Positions 49,801-64,000 of a stretch of DNA of 64,000 nt are shown one piece after another. Under the pieces are notes generated by a model. That model searched no databases. It worked only from the letters and a program-made list of their open reading frames with translations, and was not told the origin of the DNA. Source of the stretch: Mastigias papua (lineage: Eukaryota > Cnidaria > Scyphozoa > Rhizostomeae > Mastigiidae); NCBI GenBank assembly GCA_964019165.1, contig OZ025268.1, forward strand, positions 11,242,359 through 11,306,358, read 5' to 3'. Position 1 is the stretch's first letter; every line of letters starts with the position of its first letter. The position numbers were made by a program, and so were the translations under genes.

Positions 49801-51140
49801 AACATATCCGCAAGGTAAGTGGGAGCTTGATCGTGAACCGATTTGTATACCATTTTTAGGCTTTCTGATTCGATTAGTTCATTTATGGTGGGCCAACCAA
49901 GTTTTCTAATAATGGGAAGAGCTGAAGCATCATAAGCACTGTTTGTGACAATTCTAGCCGCTCTATTTGGAGTTTTTGCAGCTTATTGATAGCATAGATA
50001 CCAGCAACCCCCCATATGGGGCAGCTAATATGGTTCATAATATGAATAATTATCACAGCAATTTGTCATAATATGAATAATTAACATGGCAATTTCTCAT
50101 GACATAAATAATTATCACAGCAATTTGTCATGATACGAATAATTATCACAGCAATTTATCATGATACGAATAATTATTACAGCGATTGTTCATAATATCA
50201 ATAATTATCACAGCAATTTGTCATAATATGAATAATAATTATCACAGCAATTTATCATAATATGAATAATTATCACAGCAATTTGTCATAATATGAATAA
50301 TTATCATGGCAATTTCTCATGACATGAATAATTATCACAGCAATTTGTCATAATATGAATAATTATCACAGCAATTTGTCATAATATGAATAATTATCAC
50401 AGCAATTAATCATGATACAAATAATTATCACAGCAATTGTTCATAATATCAATAATTATCACAGTAATTTGTCATGGTAGGATAATTATCACAGCAATGT
50501 GTCATAATATGGATAGTTATCATGGTAATTTGTCATGATATGAATAATTGTCACAGCAATTTGCCATGATGCGAATAATTATCACAGCAATTTATCATTA
50601 TGCGAATAATTATCACAGCAATTTGTCATGATACGAATAATTATCATGGCAATTGGTCATGATACAAATAATTATCACAGCAATCTGCCATGATGTGCAT
50701 AATTATCATGGCATTGGCATGACAAGTTGCTGTGATAATTATTCATATCATAACAAATTGCTATGATAATTATTCGTATCATGACAAATTGTCATGATAA
50801 TTATGGTTATCATGACAAATTGCTGTGATAATTATTCATATTATGAACAATCGCTGTGATAATTAGTCATATTATGAACAATCGCTGTGATAACTATTCA
50901 TATCATGATAAATTGCTGTGATAATTATTCGGATCATGACAGATTGCCGTGATAATTATTCGTATTTTGACAAATTGCTGTGATACTTATTCGTATCATA
51001 ACAAATTGCCATTATAATTATTCGTGATACTGACAAATCTCTGTGATATTGATGCGTATCATAATAAATTTCCGTGATAATTATTCGAATCATGAAAGAT
51101 TGCCGTGATAACTATTCGTATTTTGACAAAGTGTCATGAT
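46811..51140. repeat. 31-bp satellite array with an orientation switch
   Basis: Tandem units of about 31 bp with core AATTATCACAGCAATTTGTC followed by an ATAATATGAAT-like spacer, varying at a few positions (ATCACAG/ATCATGG; GTCATAATATG/TTCATGATACG/GTCATGGTAGG). By length there are roughly 110-120 units. Up to about 50,712 all copies are in one orientation. From about 50,716 to the end they are the reverse complement. Blocks of variant units recur at long range: a distinctive ATCGAAAAATTTGTCATGAT unit is at 47,501 and 48,217, with a relative at 49,115, which shows higher-order duplication. A LINE fragment interrupts the array at 49,340-50,033. Confidence 0.97.
49340..50033 (-). mobile_element. 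5'-truncated CR1/L2-like LINE inside the satellite
   Basis: On the minus strand from 50,030: a CPIWGVAGIYAINKLQKLQ start, a one-base frame change, NRAARIVTNSAYDASALPII, RKLGWPTINELIESESLK and then the open frame 49,853-49,596 (MVYKSVHDQAPTYLADMFDK, GQKCFSYKGAKLWNDLS, VFKKRICN). This is the C-terminal tail of a LINE reverse transcriptase, followed by about 220 bp of 3' UTR. Satellite units resume directly at both borders, so it inserted into an existing array. One frameshift makes it non-functional. Confidence 0.85.
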
Positions 51141-51539
51141 GTGGCTGGAAAAAGTCTTAGCAGATAGTTTCCTTATTGCTATATCTTGTGTGAAAAGACG
51201 TTGTATATTCAGGTCACTGATACTTGCTGACAAAAATTTTTCAAAATTTCAATTCAGCAAGTTCTTTAACGGTAACTGTTCGCCATTTTATTCGGTTTGA
51301 CATAATTGTAATGCTCTTGAGTTATTTGAAGTCTCTTTTGTCAAAATTGATAATACTTATTATCAAGCCTTTACCTACAATAGTACCTACTATTAAGCAA
51401 TCGTTGTATTGCAATATTTAAAACACTTGATGAAATAGAACAACTCTAGTGTGATTTTTAATCCAACGTACTAAAACTAGGGTTGAAACGCATAATAGTC
51501 AAAAGGGACATGAAAAATATTTCTTGCTGGCCTATGTTA

Positions 51540-52790
51540 CTGAAGTGCGTGAGTATCAAAAACGAAAGTTATAACCTTAACAGTTAGCCAGAATCTATCC
51601 ATCATCACCTTGTCTTATATTCATCAAGATCGAGAGATCTAACCCTAAATTATATGACATGAAATATCCATTACTAAGTTGCTTGATTTGTATCAAGATC
51701 CCAAGGTTACGATCATGCCTTTGTTGAGGCACAATCTAACAATTATCAAATTTCTTTATTTCATTAAAAAATCAAGGCTATAGTCCTACATTCTTTGCAA
51801 CTAAAGACCCATCATTAAACTGTATGATTTTCATTAACTTACTTTTGAGCAAAGTCTACACATCATCAAATTACTATATTCTCATCAAAAAGACAAGACG
51901 ATAGCCCTACTTTCCTTAAAAGAAAACGTCGGTATCAAATTACTCTACCTTCATGAAAATGCCAAAGCTATAACCTTACCTGTTGCGACAATGACCATTC
52001 ATCACTAAAATTCATCATCATTTTCATAAAAAACACAGGCCTATAGCTTTGTATTTTGAAGCAAAACCTTACCCATCATCAAACTCTTGCACTTTGATAA
52101 AAAACCCAAACTCTAACCTTAGATTTTGTGCCAAGAAAGATATACTATTAAACTCTACTAAAAACACAAGGTTACAACTTTAGAGGCTAGGCCAACATCT
52201 GCCGATCATCAAATTGCTTATTTTCATCAAAAACTCTACGTTACAGTCTCAATTCTGTGCCCAAAAAAACCAATCACTCATTTGCATGGTCAAATCAAAA
52301 GCCAAAGGCTCTAACTCTACATGTCGTGCCAAGAACATCCAGTTTTAAATTGCTTGATATGAACTGACAGCCTAAGGCTATAACATTACTTTTAGCGCCA
52401 AAAACCTATCTACTATCACATTGCTTTATTTTCATAAAAAAAGCCAAGGCTATAGCTATAATTTTTGTCCCAAGAAAAGCCATTCATTGATGTGCATAGA
52501 TGTGCATTGATGTGCATAACTAAAAACACAGGACTATAAAAATATTTTTTGTATTAAGAAAATCCCACTATTAAATTCCCTGATGTTCATTACAAACTCA
52601 AGGCTATAACCCTACTTTTTGAGCCAAAACCTACCAATCGTCAAATTGCGTGATTTCCATAGAAAATCCAAAGCTATAATCTTGTGTTATGAGCCAAAAT
52701 CTACCTATCATCAAATCAATTGATTTCTATTGAAAATCCAAAACTATAACCTTACTATTGTATCAATAAAGGCTCATTATCAGAATGAAG
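51540..52790. repeat. Degenerate tandem array, period about 70 bp
   Basis: A loose unit of the form AGGCTATAACCTTACTTTTTG, tgCCAAgAAaAACcTA, CATCATCAAATTGCTTGATT, TTCATcAAAAA recurs. The TATAACC-like landmark falls near 51571, 51640, 51707, 51781, 51902, 51971, 52043, 52115, 52177, 52243, 52312, 52380, 52452, 52527, 52606, 52677 and 52746, a spacing of about 66-78. About 17-18 copies are visible. Divergence between copies is high, so the array is old. Confidence 0.8.
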
Positions 52791-52799
52791 TTTTTGTAA

Positions 52800-54000
52800 G
52801 CTTAAAAATACACGATAGATGTGACAAAAGACAAACAATCAATAATCTACAAAAAGTGACAAGTTGAATGAATTAGGTATCTATTTCTAAACAAAGTAAA
52901 TAAATACTACAGTAGAGGGAGTCTATCTTAGCTGAAAAAAGTGAGGGCTAGGCATTAGGACTTCCTTCAAAATGGCCTACGGAAAAGTAATGCAATAAGC
53001 AAGAAAAGCTGTAGGTGCTTCTAGAAACACCTAATTCAAAGCATACCTCTTAGAGCCTAATGGGGTATAATTGCTTTTGTTGAAAGGTTTTATCATGGAT
53101 ATATGACAAAGGAAAAGAGCATAGCACAATTAGATAATAAATTAACTTGAATTTAAGAGCACTTAGCATATCCAACATAAGAACAAATTATCTGGAAATA
53201 AACTGGTTAGTGAAGCAAATTGAAAGACAATATACAGAGCTCTGGTGCTTTACAAAAGAGGCTTTGATTGCTTGACAGATCTCATCCGTAAATTTCGAGC
53301 AGGTCACCAATTTGGCACTCAGACAACCTCTTCCCTACTCAGTATTTTGATAAATAGTTTAAGTCATAAATAAAAGCTTTACTTCATGCTCTGATTTTCT
53401 TCGATGACTCTTTCGCAATTCTACAATGCCCTTCGCAGAAAAGTAAGTGATAACATTGGGGTTTAAAAGATGGAAGAATTGAATGGCACCGAACAGAATC
53501 AATGAAGATGTCTCAGTTCGTAAGACTGGTCACTGAAAGGTTTGCATCAATGATGTCATCGTTCCTCGCTCAGTGCCCTTCTAGAACATAAAATGCGAAT
53601 CATCAGAAGTGTCCAAATGATAACGTTTAAAAACAATCTTATTATCCTTCAGTGTAGCGATCAAAAGTAGCTATGCATCATTCAATTCTTAGAGAATCAT
53701 TATTAACAGTAGTTCTATTAACTACATTCTTTACGTAGATCAACATACTAGGGATAAAACAAACCAGGAATATATAAGACAGAATACTAAACTTCAGCTC
53801 CTTGTACTTCCTATTTCAACTCTTCTAGTTAGAGGGCAAAACAGCATAAATTTGTCTAATACTTATTTTGATCTCATCCACATACAATCTACCTCCCTTA
53901 TTTGCAAATTCAAATAGAGACTAATAGCCCACGGTTAAAGGGCTTAAAAATGCCACCAAATACTAACCGCAAAAGTAAATAAAGAAGCATCTATTAATCA
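52800..54000. other. 3' flank of TMEM245, no gene recognised
   Basis: No long open frame. No AATAAA or ATTAAA hexamer on the minus strand was found in the kilobase downstream of the last clear TMEM245 exon, which is relevant to where that transcript ends. Confidence 0.5.
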
Positions 54001-54001
54001 C

Positions 54002-63797
<9,796 letters not shown>

Positions 63798-64000
63798 CTT
63801 CAAAATAAAAAGGACTAACATCATTTATGAGCACAAACTGTTAAAATCTGCAGAAATGATCAACAAGACTAGGAACCATGTGCAGGTTGAAGCAGCAAAA
63901 ACTCCAAAACAAAAAACCATATAACTGAGATGCTATCTATTGATCAGTGCTTGATAATCATAATCAAAATGAGTTCCTAAAACAAATAAATATTTGAGCA

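Noticed and set aside
46811..51140. CRISPR array, because of the regular short repeats.
   Set aside because: There are no unique spacers: the whole 31-bp unit repeats. The surroundings are animal genes with introns.

Overview
This 64 kb window is nuclear DNA from an animal. Genes are split by GT-AG introns, coding sequence is sparse (about 6 kb), and most of the rest is decayed transposons and tandem repeats in AT-rich DNA. All four protein genes are animal orthologues. The mixture of mobile elements (CR1/L2-like, RTE-like and R2-like LINEs, Ty1/copia, Penelope-like, pogo/Tigger, hAT-like elements and short inverted-repeat elements) resembles an early-branching invertebrate, most probably a cnidarian. 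That taxonomic call is an inference from gene and repeat style, not a proof.

Layout, left to right. 1-6240 is intergenic and holds a decayed minus-strand reverse transcriptase. 6291-9146 (-) is a full-length, intronless UNC45 myosin co-chaperone gene. 9150-13130 is a graveyard of LINE fragments in both orientations. 13250-32344 (+) is a complete 12-exon LZTFL1 gene (BBSome regulator, predicted 307 aa) whose introns contain a copia fragment, two pogo/Tigger-like elements, an RTE-like LINE end and short inverted-repeat elements. 34001-44424 (+) is a complete 8-exon alpha-carbonic-anhydrase-related gene (predicted 274 aa). It has lost two of the three zinc-binding histidines and the proton-shuttle histidine, so it is probably not an enzyme. 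46811-51140 is a large array of a 31-bp satellite that reverses orientation near 50,715 and is interrupted by a LINE. 51540-52790 is an older, degenerate array of about 70 bp period. 54002-63797 (-) is the 3' half of TMEM245 (eight exons, 398 codons), with its 5' end beyond the right edge. Its introns carry a 65-bp tandem array, a Penelope-like GIY-YIG remnant and two inverted-repeat elements.

The genes do not form an operon or a common pathway: UNC45 folds myosin with Hsp90, LZTFL1 controls BBSome traffic in cilia, the CA-related protein is probably a binding protein, and TMEM245 is a multipass membrane protein of the AI-2E family. UNC45 and LZTFL1 are head to head about 4.1 kb apart. The CA-related gene and TMEM245 are tail to tail, separated by the two satellites. 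I found no prokaryote-like system, CRISPR array or RNA gene. The points most worth checking are the inactive CA-related protein, the inverted satellite, the coding-like block inside the second pogo-like element, and a possible extra 3' exon of TMEM245.
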